Assembly: GCA_002721675.1 (NCBI GenBank)
Contig: PBLC01000003.1
Span: 57,417 to 101,736, forward strand
DNA length: 44,320 nt
DNA from: Chloroflexota bacterium
GTDB taxonomy: Bacteria; Chloroflexota; Dehalococcoidia; Lucifugimonadales; Lucifugimonadaceae
Reading direction: 5' to 3'
In this document: piece after piece, positions 26,801-36,930 of the stretch
How positions within the stretch are numbered: the stretch's first letter is position 1
How the letters are laid out: every line of letters starts with the position of its first letter
The notes under the pieces: generated by a model
Databases searched by the model: none
Seen by the model: only the letters and a program-made list of their open reading frames with translations
Told to the model about the DNA's origin: nothing
Translations under genes and position numbers: made by a program

Positions 26801-29323
26801 TTATTTCAACCAATCGTTTAATTTTCCTTTTTGGTAATCAACAAAGTTAATATTTTGATACATCTTTTCTAAATTTTGATCAATTGTTTTTTGCCCCTGA
26901 GGTATAGGATTATTTTTAAAAAATAAATTAATCCTGTTCGCAAGCTTATAATCTGAAATTAACTTAATTCCGCCGAACATCCTAGGTACTGTATTATCAG
27001 GGAATTTTTCAATTATTTTTGACCAATTGTTTTCTATAAAATCCCAAGTTTTTTGTGAGTGTCTGTAGTTTCTTAGCGCATATGCTATTAAGTACGGCGC
27101 ATCTTGATTTTTTATTTCTTTAGATAATGATGCTTTTAGAGTTTTATCTAGTAGTTTTGGATCTCTAAATTCTGCCAAAGAGTATAAAAATCTCATTTTT
27201 TCTTGAGGGGTTTTGCCATCTTTGTATTTTGAAAAATACTCCTCATAAGTTTTTTCGTTGCCGTAATGCGCCACAGAGGCAATAGCAGAGGCAATTATAT
27301 TTGGATCAATTGAGGGTTTATCAGAATTATATTGGATATAAATTTCATTCAGTTTATTTATGTATTCATTGTTTTCGCACGCGATAGAGAGTGTTTTAAA
27401 TATTATTGCCCTTAATTCTTTAGTTTTTAAACCCTCCTTGTTTTTTGGTTCTAAACCAATTTTATTTAAAAGAGTCAAAGTATAATCTTCTATTCTAGAA
27501 ATGTATTTTCTTTTTAAATCTTCGTTAGTGTACCTTTTCAGGGATGATAAGGTGGACAGGATCAAAGATTGCAATTCAGGATCTATGTCCTGCTTAAAAT
27601 AAAGAGCATTATTTAAGTATTTATCAATTGGTGTTATACAGGAAACAGCACTTGCCCAAAGATCATCAATTAAAGAAAATTTTTCAGATTTATTTAAATG
27701 TTTGATTGCATTTAAGAAATCTTTTGCCACTTCATATTCACTTCTATAAAAACCATTAGAATTAGAATTTCCTGAAACTAAACTAACTTTAGAATCAAAA
27801 TTAATTTTTTCTACTTTATCTTCTAAAAGAAATTTTTTTGAATTAACCTGTGAATCTGATTCATATTTTATTTCCATAGGAATTTTCCAAAGAGTTTCAT
27901 CATCAGAATTGTCATACCTAAATGTTGACTGAGTAATCTTAATATAATTACCTTCGCTTTCAATAGATACTCTAGGAAAGCCTGGTTGTAGAATCCAGGA
28001 ATTCATGGTCTCTCTTACTGGAATTGACGAGAATTCTTCAATACTATCCCATAAATCTTCAGTTTCAGTATTAGAAAATTCATGCTTATTAAGGTAATTT
28101 CTAATACCGTCCCTAAATGGCCCTTCTCCTACATATTGCTCTAACATTCTTAATACTGCCCCACCCTTTTCATAAGTTAATAGATCAAACATTGCGGTAG
28201 CATCATCAGGAGATATGACGTCAAATTCTATTGGCCTTGTTGACTTCAGTGAATCTATATCAAATGCTGCTGATTTTTCAATTCCAAATTCTACCCATCT
28301 CTCCCATTCAGGATTAAATTTGTCTACAGCCTTTGTGGCCATAAAAGTTGCAAAAGCTTCGTTTAGCCATATTCCATTCCACCATTTCATAGTAACTAAA
28401 TCTCCAAACCACATATGAGCAATTTCATGCATCACAACATCTGCTATACGTGTTAGTTCGCCCTGTGTTGCCTCTTCTTTGTTTACTAGTAGCAATGCTT
28501 CTCTGTAGGTAATACAACCTAAATTTTCCATTGCTCCAGAAGCAAAATCAGGTATAGCTATCATGTCTAGTTTGTCTCCTGGATAAGGTCTTCCAAAATA
28601 ATCAGAAAAATATTTAAGAGCAAATTTTCCTGTTTCTATTGCAAAATCAGTTAAATGTGATTTACCAATGGCGTGAACAATTCTAAGAGGGACTCCATCA
28701 ACATCTACTACATTCGTGGCTTCAAATGGACCAATAACAAATGCGACCAAGTATGTAGACATTTTAATTGAATCTTCAAATTCATAGATATCATGGGAAT
28801 CTGTATTAAGAATATTTTTGATTCCAGTATTAGAAACTGTGAATAAATCTTTTGGAACTTTTAATGTAATTGAAAATACTGATTTAAATTCAGGCTCATC
28901 AAAACAAGGGAATGCACGCCTAGCATCAGTGCTTTCAAATTGCGTAGTACCTATTTTATGGTCTACTCCATTGTCATCTTTATACCTAGATAGATAAAAT
29001 CCTCTTAAAGAATTATCAAGATCTCCATGAAAATCTAAATCTAATTTATATTCACCAGGATCTAAATATTCATCAAAATTAACTGATACTGTTTCATGAT
29101 CTTTATCTTCAGAGATATTTATTGATTTTAAACTGATATCTTTTATCTCAGCTCTGTCTATCACAAGGTCAATAGAATTTAATTTTATAGAATTTACCTT
29201 TTCTTTTACTTTTAATGTAATTGTTTCAGACCCAGAAAACTTTTCATTATCTAGGTCAGGTTTTATCGTTATTGAGTAATGATTTGGAATTACTGTTTTT
29301 GGTAATCTGTATTTATTCTCCAT
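26801..29323 (-). CDS. M1-family aminopeptidase
   Basis: GAMENLGCITYRE and HEIAHMWFGDLVTMKWWNGIWLNEAFATFM (HExxH-x18-E). Confidence 0.95.
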   Translation of the reverse strand: MENKYRLPKTVIPNHYSITIKPDLDNEKFSGSETITLKVKEKVNSIKLNSIDLVIDRAEIKDISLKSINISEDKDHETVSVNFDEYLDPGEYKLDLDFHGDLDNSLRGFYLSRYKDDNGVDHKIGTTQFESTDARRAFPCFDEPEFKSVFSITLKVPKDLFTVSNTGIKNILNTDSHDIYEFEDSIKMSTYLVAFVIGPFEATNVVDVDGVPLRIVHAIGKSHLTDFAIETGKFALKYFSDYFGRPYPGDKLDMIAIPDFASGAMENLGCITYREALLLVNKEEATQGELTRIADVVMHEIAHMWFGDLVTMKWWNGIWLNEAFATFMATKAVDKFNPEWERWVEFGIEKSAAFDIDSLKSTRPIEFDVISPDDATAMFDLLTYEKGGAVLRMLEQYVGEGPFRDGIRNYLNKHEFSNTETEDLWDSIEEFSSIPVRETMNSWILQPGFPRVSIESEGNYIKITQSTFRYDNSDDETLWKIPMEIKYESDSQVNSKKFLLEDKVEKINFDSKVSLVSGNSNSNGFYRSEYEVAKDFLNAIKHLNKSEKFSLIDDLWASAVSCITPIDKYLNNALYFKQDIDPELQSLILSTLSSLKRYTNEDLKRKYISRIEDYTLTLLNKIGLEPKNKEGLKTKELRAIIFKTLSIACENNEYINKLNEIYIQYNSDKPSIDPNIIASAIASVAHYGNEKTYEEYFSKYKDGKTPQEKMRFLYSLAEFRDPKLLDKTLKASLSKEIKNQDAPYLIAYALRNYRHSQKTWDFIENNWSKIIEKFPDNTVPRMFGGIKLISDYKLANRINLFFKNNPIPQGQKTIDQNLEKMYQNINFVDYQKGKLNDWLK

Positions 29324-29333
29324 TTATCTCCTT

Positions 29334-30191
29334 TTATAATCCCTGAATTCCTTTTATTCCCATATTTATTGCTATGGCTATCATCGCAAAAGAAAGCAAC
29401 TTCATCATTAATCTGCCTTTTAATCTTTTGGAAATAATAACTCCAAATTGAGATCCAATTATTGCACCTATTCCTAATGGTAACACTGCTTGGGCATCTA
29501 CATTACCATTTATAAAGTGAGCTGCGGAACCAAAAATTGTGTATAGAGACATAGTTGCAACAGATGTTGCTGTGGCAACTTTTACAGGAAAATTAAAAAA
29601 ATATACCAAAGTCGGGGTTCTTAGAGGCCCTCCTCCAATACCAAAAAAACTAGAAATAAACCCAAAAAGTGTATTGATACCTGTAGCCACTGGTTCAATA
29701 AAATTGTATTTAAAATACGCCTCTGTAGTAGGGGTAATTTTTCTATAAACTCTCCACCACCCTCTATTATTTTTAATATTTTCATTCCCTTCTTCTGGTT
29801 TTTTCTCTGAACTTGAAGGGCTCCAAAAAACATAAATTCCAGTTGCTATTAACATTAATGCAAATAATATATTGAAAATAGCACTATCGACTTTTTCTAG
29901 TCCAATTACTGCAATTATAGCCCCAGGCATCGCTGCTAAACTAAATAAAACAGCACTTCTTATATCTACTATTTTTAATTTTAAGTAAGATATTGTTCCT
30001 GATATTGATGCCACAGAAACACAAACTAAGCTTGTACCTACAGCCATCTTATTTTCCCAGCCAAAAACAAGAATTAGTAATGGGCCTATAATGAATCCAC
30101 CGCCTGCACCAACTAGCACTCCATATGAAGTTGCTAGAATTCCAAGTGCAATAAAACTTGTAATTTCAATTATGCTTAAATCTATAATTTT
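29334..30191 (-). CDS. TauE/SafE-family permease; true start unresolved (possible frame disruption)
   Basis: VLVGAGGGFIIGPLLI, FFGIGGGPLRTPTLVYFFNFPVKVATATSV. ORF track starts at GTG 30119, but in-frame codons 30120-30191 encode KIIDLSIIEITSFIALGILATSYG, the expected first TM segment. Confidence 0.8.
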   Translation of the reverse strand, partial: KIIDLSIIEITSFIALGILATSYGVLVGAGGGFIIGPLLILVFGWENKMAVGTSLVCVSVASISGTISYLKLKIVDIRSAVLFSLAAMPGAIIAVIGLEKVDSAIFNILFALMLIATGIYVFWSPSSSEKKPEEGNENIKNNRGWWRVYRKITPTTEAYFKYNFIEPVATGINTLFGFISSFFGIGGGPLRTPTLVYFFNFPVKVATATSVATMSLYTIFGSAAHFINGNVDAQAVLPLGIGAIIGSQFGVIISKRLKGRLMMKLLSFAMIAIAINMGIKGIQGL

Positions 30192-31538
30192 TTAACTCCA
30201 TGTTCTATCATGAGCATCTAATCCATCCCATTCTTCAGTAGTCTCAAAAGCACCTTTAGGGTAAATGTCCATGCTTGGCCCATTCCCTGCAAAACCACTT
30301 GCATTAGTGTTCAAATGCTTTTCAACTGCATCCTCATTTAATTCTATTCCAAGCCCAGGTGATTCTGGAACTTTTACAAAACCATTATTTATAATTTTAT
30401 CAGTTTCTCCATTTACAAGATCATCCCACCATGGATTGTCTACTGAATGCATTTCTAACGCTATAAAGCCTTCTGTTGCTGCTCCACAGTGAACATTAGC
30501 CATTGCAACTACTGGTGATCCAGCTTGATGTAGAGCCATTGGTATACCTTTTTCTTGAGCATAGTCGCCAATCTTTTTTGTCTCTAGTATACCTCCAGAA
30601 GTCGCAAGGTCAGGATGAATAATTGATACAGACTCAGTATCTATAAGATCTTTAAATCCATCTAATAGATATATATCTTCACCTGTGCAAACTGGTGTTT
30701 CAACTGAGTTCTTTAATTGATTCCATTGCTTTGTGTATTGCCATGGGATCATATCTTCATACCAAGCCAAAGAGTACTGGTCCAACTCTCTGCCTATTCT
30801 AATGCAACTTTCAAGGCCTATGTGACCAAAATGGTCTGTAGCAATTGGAGTTTCATACCCAACAATATCTCGCACTGTTTTTACATATTCTGAAATTGCA
30901 TCAATACCTTTGTCTGTTATTTGTATTCCTGTAAATGGATGCATTGTGTTTTGAGACTCAACCATCATGCTTTTTAATGACCCCCCAGTTTCACCCTCTT
31001 TTATACTTTCTTGATCATAGTCATTTGGGTAAATTAGTCCACCCTTAACTGATTCTGCTATCCAAATTCCTATGTCCATTTTAAGATAAGTAAAACCTCT
31101 TTCCATCCTCTCTTTTAATGCATTACCCATTTCTGTTGGATCCTTTTTTGATGGAGTGTCAGAATATACTCTTATTTGGTCTCTGTATTTTCCACCCGCT
31201 ATCATATATGCAGGAACTCCATAGGCTTTTCCTGCTAAATCCATTAAAGCCATTTCAACACCGCAAACTCCTCCGCCTAATCTTCCGTGGCCTCCAAATT
31301 GTTTTATTTTTCTAAATAACTTTTCTACATTGCATGGATTTTCTCCTAATAATCTGCTTTTCAGCATTAAAGCATATCTTGCACTGGCACCATCTCTGAC
31401 TTCACCTAATCCGACAATATCTTGGTTTGTGTATAATTTTATTATCGGCCATCTCCAGTTTCCTTCACCAACAATTGCAATTCTCATATCAGTAATTTTT
31501 AAATCACTTGGCTTTGAGTTCTTGTTTACTGAGTTCAT
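30192..31538 (-). CDS. Enolase superfamily (mandelate racemase/muconate lactonizing-like) protein
   Basis: YLKMDIG, ATDHFGHIGLE, LAWYEDMIPW, CTGEDIY, IIHPDLATSGGILETKKIGDYAQEKGIPMALHQAGSP. Confidence 0.9.
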   Translation of the reverse strand: MNSVNKNSKPSDLKITDMRIAIVGEGNWRWPIIKLYTNQDIVGLGEVRDGASARYALMLKSRLLGENPCNVEKLFRKIKQFGGHGRLGGGVCGVEMALMDLAGKAYGVPAYMIAGGKYRDQIRVYSDTPSKKDPTEMGNALKERMERGFTYLKMDIGIWIAESVKGGLIYPNDYDQESIKEGETGGSLKSMMVESQNTMHPFTGIQITDKGIDAISEYVKTVRDIVGYETPIATDHFGHIGLESCIRIGRELDQYSLAWYEDMIPWQYTKQWNQLKNSVETPVCTGEDIYLLDGFKDLIDTESVSIIHPDLATSGGILETKKIGDYAQEKGIPMALHQAGSPVVAMANVHCGAATEGFIALEMHSVDNPWWDDLVNGETDKIINNGFVKVPESPGLGIELNEDAVEKHLNTNASGFAGNGPSMDIYPKGAFETTEEWDGLDAHDRTWS

Positions 31539-31608
31539 AGATATACTCCTTATGCTTTAATGTAAAACCTAAACGGATATTAAAATTAAATTAGTATAAA
31601 ATCAACGG

Positions 31609-32514
31609 ATGGAATTTTGGATTTTACTTTCACTTGCTAGTTCTTTCCTTTTTGCTATTGTTAGTGTTGTTGATAAATACGGTGTTTATGATTCTACTAA
31701 TTTATCTCCAAAGTATTTAAATATGTATGTTGGCTATAGCAATGCAATAATTGGAACTATCCTTTTATTAGCATTTGGGGTAACAGATTTTTTTTCTTAT
31801 TATACTTTCCTATCTTTGTCTGTTGGGTTGATTCAAGGGCTGAGTTTAATAATATTATTTTGGTCTCTTAAAAATAATGATGTTACAAGAGTTATGCCAA
31901 TTTGGAGCGCGTACCCTTTATGGGTTCTTTTAATTGCGATAACTTTAACTTCTGAAGTAATTAACATGGTTTATTTATTTTCGATTTTTTTATTGATATT
32001 AGGAAGTATAGTAGCCAATATTAAACTTGATAAAAAAAACTCAATTAAGTTTTCATTTCGGTCATTTTCAATTTTATTAATTGGAACTTTTTTATTCGCG
32101 TTTTCCCAAATTATAAATAAAGAAGTTGTTCAGAATGTACCTGTAATTGAGGCATTTGCATTCAGAGGTATTGGAGTTTTTATAACTTTAGCACTTCCAT
32201 TTTCAAATCGTGAAAATATCATGTTTCTATCAAAATATGTTTTGGATTGGAGGAAGAGTAAATATTTATTTACTGCAGAAACATTTTTAGCAACCTTTGC
32301 ATATATAACTATTCTTTATTCTCTTATTAACGGACCTGTTTCTCTTGTTGCTGCTATTTCTGGTACTAGGCCAGTGTTTATAGTATTTATATATACTATT
32401 TTAAGTCTCTTAAGAGTAAATATTTTAGAATCTTTTTCAAAAAGAGAAGTTGTCGTAAAAATCATTTCTGCTATATTAGTTTCAATGGGGGTATTTGGAA
32501 TTGCAATCTTTTAA
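31609..32514 (+). CDS. EamA/DMT-family transporter
   Basis: About 10 TM segments; DMT-type repeats. Confidence 0.75.
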   Translation: MEFWILLSLASSFLFAIVSVVDKYGVYDSTNLSPKYLNMYVGYSNAIIGTILLLAFGVTDFFSYYTFLSLSVGLIQGLSLIILFWSLKNNDVTRVMPIWSAYPLWVLLIAITLTSEVINMVYLFSIFLLILGSIVANIKLDKKNSIKFSFRSFSILLIGTFLFAFSQIINKEVVQNVPVIEAFAFRGIGVFITLALPFSNRENIMFLSKYVLDWRKSKYLFTAETFLATFAYITILYSLINGPVSLVAAISGTRPVFIVFIYTILSLLRVNILESFSKREVVVKIISAILVSMGVFGIAIF

Positions 32515-33511
32515 TCCTAAGATTGGTGTAGCACAGATAGGATCTAAGCATGGTCACGCTACTTCAGTTTTATCTACAATATTAAATAATCCTAAAGTGG
32601 ATTTTTATGGTATTTTTGAGCCTGATATAGATAAAAGAAATGAACTGAAGAAAAATAAATCATTTCCTTGGAACAGGGTTAATTTTATTGAGAATGAAGA
32701 TGAAATTTATATTCCAGAGGTTAAAGCGATCGCTTCAGAAGGATCAAATATTGAATCTTTAAATCATACAAAGAAAATTCTACAAAATGGTAAAAATGTT
32801 TTTTACGACAAACCTGCTGGTGATAATTATGAAAAATTTCTAGAATGTATCAATATTGCAAAAGATAACGACCTTCACCTCCAAATGGGTTATATGTTTA
32901 GGAATCATAGAGGATTTCAAACTTTAATTGATATTGCTAAATCAGGAAGAATTGGGGATATTTTTTCTGTAAGAGCACATATGTCCACTTCTATCTTGGA
33001 ACCCATGAGAAAACAAATTTCAGATCACAAGGGTGGAATATTTTTTGATTTAGCAGGGCATGTTATAGATCAACTTGTTTACTTAATGGGAAGGCCAAAT
33101 AAAATTACTAGTTTTATAAGAAAAGACTTTACTAAAACTCCAAAATTTTATGACAATTGCGTATGTGTTTATGAATTTAAAAATGCAATTGCTACTATTG
33201 ATATATCCTCTGCAGAATCTCCTCCAATGGCTAGAAGATTTGAAATATATGGAACTAACGGCAGTTTGATAATGGAACCATTTGAGCCTGCGCAAACTAT
33301 AAGAGCCATAATTCCTAATGAAAAAACTAATGAATTTTATATTTCTATTAATGATTACGTTGCATCATTTGGTATCAATGATACAGCTAGATATATTGAA
33401 GGATTTGATAGATTCATAGATGTTATTAGTGGAAAATTAAAACCTGATAGAACGCTTGATCATGAAATTCTTGTACAAGAAACACTTCTCAGGTCCGTTA
33501 GTCTGTTGTAG
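32495..33511 (+). CDS. Gfo/Idh/MocA-family oxidoreductase
   Basis: KIGVAQIGSKHGHATSV N-terminus, NVFYDKPAGDNYEKF (EKP-like), GGIFFDLAGHVIDQLVYLMG. Confidence 0.85.
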   Translation: MELQSFNPKIGVAQIGSKHGHATSVLSTILNNPKVDFYGIFEPDIDKRNELKKNKSFPWNRVNFIENEDEIYIPEVKAIASEGSNIESLNHTKKILQNGKNVFYDKPAGDNYEKFLECINIAKDNDLHLQMGYMFRNHRGFQTLIDIAKSGRIGDIFSVRAHMSTSILEPMRKQISDHKGGIFFDLAGHVIDQLVYLMGRPNKITSFIRKDFTKTPKFYDNCVCVYEFKNAIATIDISSAESPPMARRFEIYGTNGSLIMEPFEPAQTIRAIIPNEKTNEFYISINDYVASFGINDTARYIEGFDRFIDVISGKLKPDRTLDHEILVQETLLRSVSLL

Positions 33512-33521
33512 TGTATAAATT

Positions 33522-35240
33522 ATGTTATCAGTTTTAAAGAAGAAAAAGCCGTCATCACTGAGCGTTCTATCAGATGTCGAAAGAAAAATTGTAAGAGCTT
33601 GGTGTATGTATGATTGGGCAAATTCTGCATTCTTTACAAGTATTGTTTCTGCAATTATGCCAGTATACTTTGTTGCGCTCTATAGAGATGAATTGGGTTC
33701 TGGAGTTGTTATTTTTAATTTTCAGTTCTCTGCAACTGTAGTATGGGCATTAACAGGAGCATTAGGAACATTTCTTGTTGCATTGAGTAGTCCTGTTTTT
33801 GGAATAATTGCTGATAGATCAGGTATAAAAAAGAAATTAATGACCATTTTTTGTATTTCAGGAAGTATTAGCACGATTATGTTATTTTTCTCTGCATACT
33901 CTTCTTCTCCTTGGCTATTTAGTTTAGCCTTTTATTTTCTAGGTGCTATTGGTGCTGCTGGTGCTAACGTATTTTATAACTCACTCTTACCTCATATTGC
34001 ACCAGAAGATCTTTTAGATGATGTTAGCAGTAGAGGATATGCTTATGGTTATCTAGGTGGTGGAATTCTACTCTTCTTTCATTTAGCTTTCTTAATATTT
34101 TTTGAATATTCTGATTTAGCTATCAGATCCTGTCTTGCTTCTGTTGGTGTATGGTGGTTTGGGTGGGCCTTGTGGACACTAATTGTTGTTCCAGAGCCTA
34201 AGGTAGAGAAAGTTAAAAATATTGGACCTAGAAAATCCATAATAAGAGCTTTCAAACAATTAAAATCCACTGCTCGTGAATTTAGAAATTTCAAACATTT
34301 GTTAATTTTCCTTATTGCCTTTGTAATTTTTAATGATGCAATTGCTACTTGCTTAGGGATTGCTGGAGCATTTGGGCTTGATGTACTTAGAATTTCCCCT
34401 GAAACTAGCATACTTACTATTTTAATTGTTCAATTTGTCGCTTTCCCCGGGTCTATTATTTTTAGTAATTTAGCAAAAAAACTTGGTACCTTAAAAGCTT
34501 TAAGCATTGCGGTAATTGGATGGGGAATAATTTCTATACTAGCAGTTGGTTTTGCTCCTCTTAATTTAGACAAACATGAAGATTATGATTATCAATTGAG
34601 TTATGTTGATTCTTCACAAATCTATACTTTAGATACTAACCCAACTTTATCTGAAACAAATAAGGTTGAAGTAGAATGGTATGAATTAAATGCTAATTTT
34701 TTAAATTCTGAAACCATTTCAGAACTTGATGGACAAAAGTTTGCTGATAATTTTAATTATAAAGATTGTAAATTTAGCGTTTCTTTTAAAGACGGCCCTC
34801 TTGATAAGTTAAATAATGTTTGTGACTCACACCCCACATATTTAAATGATAATATTGTGGATTACTGGCCAAGATTCTTGCGTCATATTATTTGGTCACC
34901 TTTAAATATTAATCAAGATACACAATTTCTATTAATGGGGGTTTTAGTTGGTTTGGTGATGGGTGGAGCTCAAGCTTTAGGTAGAAGTTTATTTGCTTAT
35001 ATGTCACCAAAGTCAAGAAGTGGCGAATTTTTTGGATTCTTCTCATTTTCATGGAGATCAGTTTCTGTTATTGGTCCCCTAAGTTATGCATTATTAGCCG
35101 GGTTTACAACACCTAGAATCGGCATACTATTCTTAGGATTTCAAATATTCTTAGGATTATTTATTTTAAAATTTGTTAATGTTCAAGAAGGTAGAAAAGT
35201 GGCATTGGAACATGACAAATCAATTTATAAAATTAAATAA
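33522..35240 (+). CDS. MFS transporter, UMF1-like, with about 110-residue polar insertion
   Basis: WCMYDWANSAFFTSIVSAIMPVYF N-terminus; GGAQALGRSLFAYMSPKSRSGEFFGFFSFSWR. Confidence 0.85.
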   Translation: MLSVLKKKKPSSLSVLSDVERKIVRAWCMYDWANSAFFTSIVSAIMPVYFVALYRDELGSGVVIFNFQFSATVVWALTGALGTFLVALSSPVFGIIADRSGIKKKLMTIFCISGSISTIMLFFSAYSSSPWLFSLAFYFLGAIGAAGANVFYNSLLPHIAPEDLLDDVSSRGYAYGYLGGGILLFFHLAFLIFFEYSDLAIRSCLASVGVWWFGWALWTLIVVPEPKVEKVKNIGPRKSIIRAFKQLKSTAREFRNFKHLLIFLIAFVIFNDAIATCLGIAGAFGLDVLRISPETSILTILIVQFVAFPGSIIFSNLAKKLGTLKALSIAVIGWGIISILAVGFAPLNLDKHEDYDYQLSYVDSSQIYTLDTNPTLSETNKVEVEWYELNANFLNSETISELDGQKFADNFNYKDCKFSVSFKDGPLDKLNNVCDSHPTYLNDNIVDYWPRFLRHIIWSPLNINQDTQFLLMGVLVGLVMGGAQALGRSLFAYMSPKSRSGEFFGFFSFSWRSVSVIGPLSYALLAGFTTPRIGILFLGFQIFLGLFILKFVNVQEGRKVALEHDKSIYKIK

Positions 35241-35976
35241 TTCTTTTTGCTACATCAGGCCAGTCTACTGTAATTGCGTTTACTCCTAAACTTTTCATTT
35301 TTTTTACATCTTCTATTGTCTTTGTCCCCCATGCACATACTGTAATTTTTTTATCTAATAAGGTGTTTAAAAAATCTTTATCATTCCATAAATCATCATG
35401 AACATTAGGTATTATCATTCCAATTTTATATTTTGATAAATTTTCAAATATTTCATTTTTTTTAATATTATTTAAAAGCCAACCGACTCTAAAATCTGGA
35501 ACTAACCTAATTGTATTTATGACATGTCTTAAGTTGAAAGATGTGATACTAAATCCAGGGACTGCATAAGGGTTATCATTTAAATTTTTTATCCATCCCT
35601 TGCTCCTAATCAAATCAATTACTACTTCAGTCAAATCTAAGTCATCTGATTTTAGTTCAATTTGTAAGTGCGCATTTTCTATATATTTATCTAATACTTT
35701 TTCTAGTGTAGGTATCCTTTCCTTATTAAAAGATTTATCAAACCAACTCCCGCCATCTAATTTGATAATATCTGTATATTTGATTTCATTAACCATCCCC
35801 TGCCCGTCTGTAGTTCTGTCAACTTTGTAATCATGTATTATTACAGGTATTTTATCTTTAGTAAGTTGAACATCTAGTTCAATAATATTGAAGCCATTTT
35901 CTATTGCCATATCAAAACTTGCGAATGTATTTTCTGGAGATTTAGAAGAAAAACCTCTGTGAGCAATTAAATTCAT
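35233..35976 (-). CDS. Glycerophosphodiester phosphodiesterase family
   Basis: LIAHRGFSSKSPENTFASFDMAIENGFNIIELDVQLTKDKIPVIIHDYKVDRTTDGQG. Confidence 0.93.
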   Translation of the reverse strand: MNLIAHRGFSSKSPENTFASFDMAIENGFNIIELDVQLTKDKIPVIIHDYKVDRTTDGQGMVNEIKYTDIIKLDGGSWFDKSFNKERIPTLEKVLDKYIENAHLQIELKSDDLDLTEVVIDLIRSKGWIKNLNDNPYAVPGFSITSFNLRHVINTIRLVPDFRVGWLLNNIKKNEIFENLSKYKIGMIIPNVHDDLWNDKDFLNTLLDKKITVCAWGTKTIEDVKKMKSLGVNAITVDWPDVAKRII

Positions 35977-36051
35977 AAAAAAGCCTACTGTATTAAAAAA
36001 ATGTTATTATATATATCATTATTATAACTAATTTATTAATGGGTAATAAGC

Positions 36052-36930
36052 TTGTTTAAAAATTTAGAAAAAATATCTTGTGACAATTCAATATTTATTG
36101 TTGCTTTTAAAGGGTGGTCTGATGCCGCAGAAGGGGCTACTAATGCAATTGATACACTAATAACTCAATATGAAGCTGAGAAATTTGCTTCATTTGAAGA
36201 AGAAGAATTATTTGCTTTTGCTAGAGAAAGGCCAATTATTAAAAACTCTAAAGAAGGCAGAGAAATACATTGGCCTAATAATGACCTTTTTTATATACAA
36301 AATGCGATAAATGATTCTACATCATTAGTTGTACTTAATGGAACAGAACCTCATTTTAAATGGAAAACTTTTTCTTCTGAATTAATTAATCTTTTATTAT
36401 CAATGAACGTAAAAGCTGTTGTAACTTTAGGTGCTTTATTAGATTCAATTCCTCATACAAGAGGTGTAAAAACTCAGGTTACAGGACAACATTTATATAT
36501 GCCTAGTGAATTTAAAAAAAAGAAAATAGAGCCTTCAAAATATGAGGGCCCTACTGGCATAACTTCAGTTATTATTGAAGATTTAAAAAAAATAGATATA
36601 CCTTCGATGAGTATATGGGCACATGCTCCTCATTATCTTCAAAGTTCCCCTAACCCTTTAGTTGCCCAGGCCCTTCTTGAAGAACTTTCAAAATGGTTAC
36701 CATTAAATTTTGATACAAAAAAACTTAAAAGAAAGTCAGAAAAATATATTAGTGCGCTTGATAGTGCCATATCTCAAGATTCTGAACTTAAATCATATAT
36801 AGAAAAATTAGAAACAAAATATGATTCGGCAGTTGTTGACTTCCCTCCTGTTGATGATGATCTGCTTCTTAAGGATTTAGAAAAATTTCTTGAAACTAAT
36901 AAAGGTAATGATAGTAGTTCTGGCGAGTGA
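36052..36930 (+). CDS. PAC2 family protein
   Basis: FKGWSDAAEGATNAIDTLITQY, VVTLGALLDSIPHTR, PTGITSVI, WAHAPHYLQSSPNPLVAQALLEEL. Confidence 0.85.
   Translation: MFKNLEKISCDNSIFIVAFKGWSDAAEGATNAIDTLITQYEAEKFASFEEEELFAFARERPIIKNSKEGREIHWPNNDLFYIQNAINDSTSLVVLNGTEPHFKWKTFSSELINLLLSMNVKAVVTLGALLDSIPHTRGVKTQVTGQHLYMPSEFKKKKIEPSKYEGPTGITSVIIEDLKKIDIPSMSIWAHAPHYLQSSPNPLVAQALLEELSKWLPLNFDTKKLKRKSEKYISALDSAISQDSELKSYIEKLETKYDSAVVDFPPVDDDLLLKDLEKFLETNKGNDSSSGE

Noticed and set aside
36001-36051. AT-rich divergent gap between GDPD and PAC2 as a mobile-element scar
   Set aside because: No inverted repeats, target duplications or transposase remnants; consistent with an ordinary promoter region.
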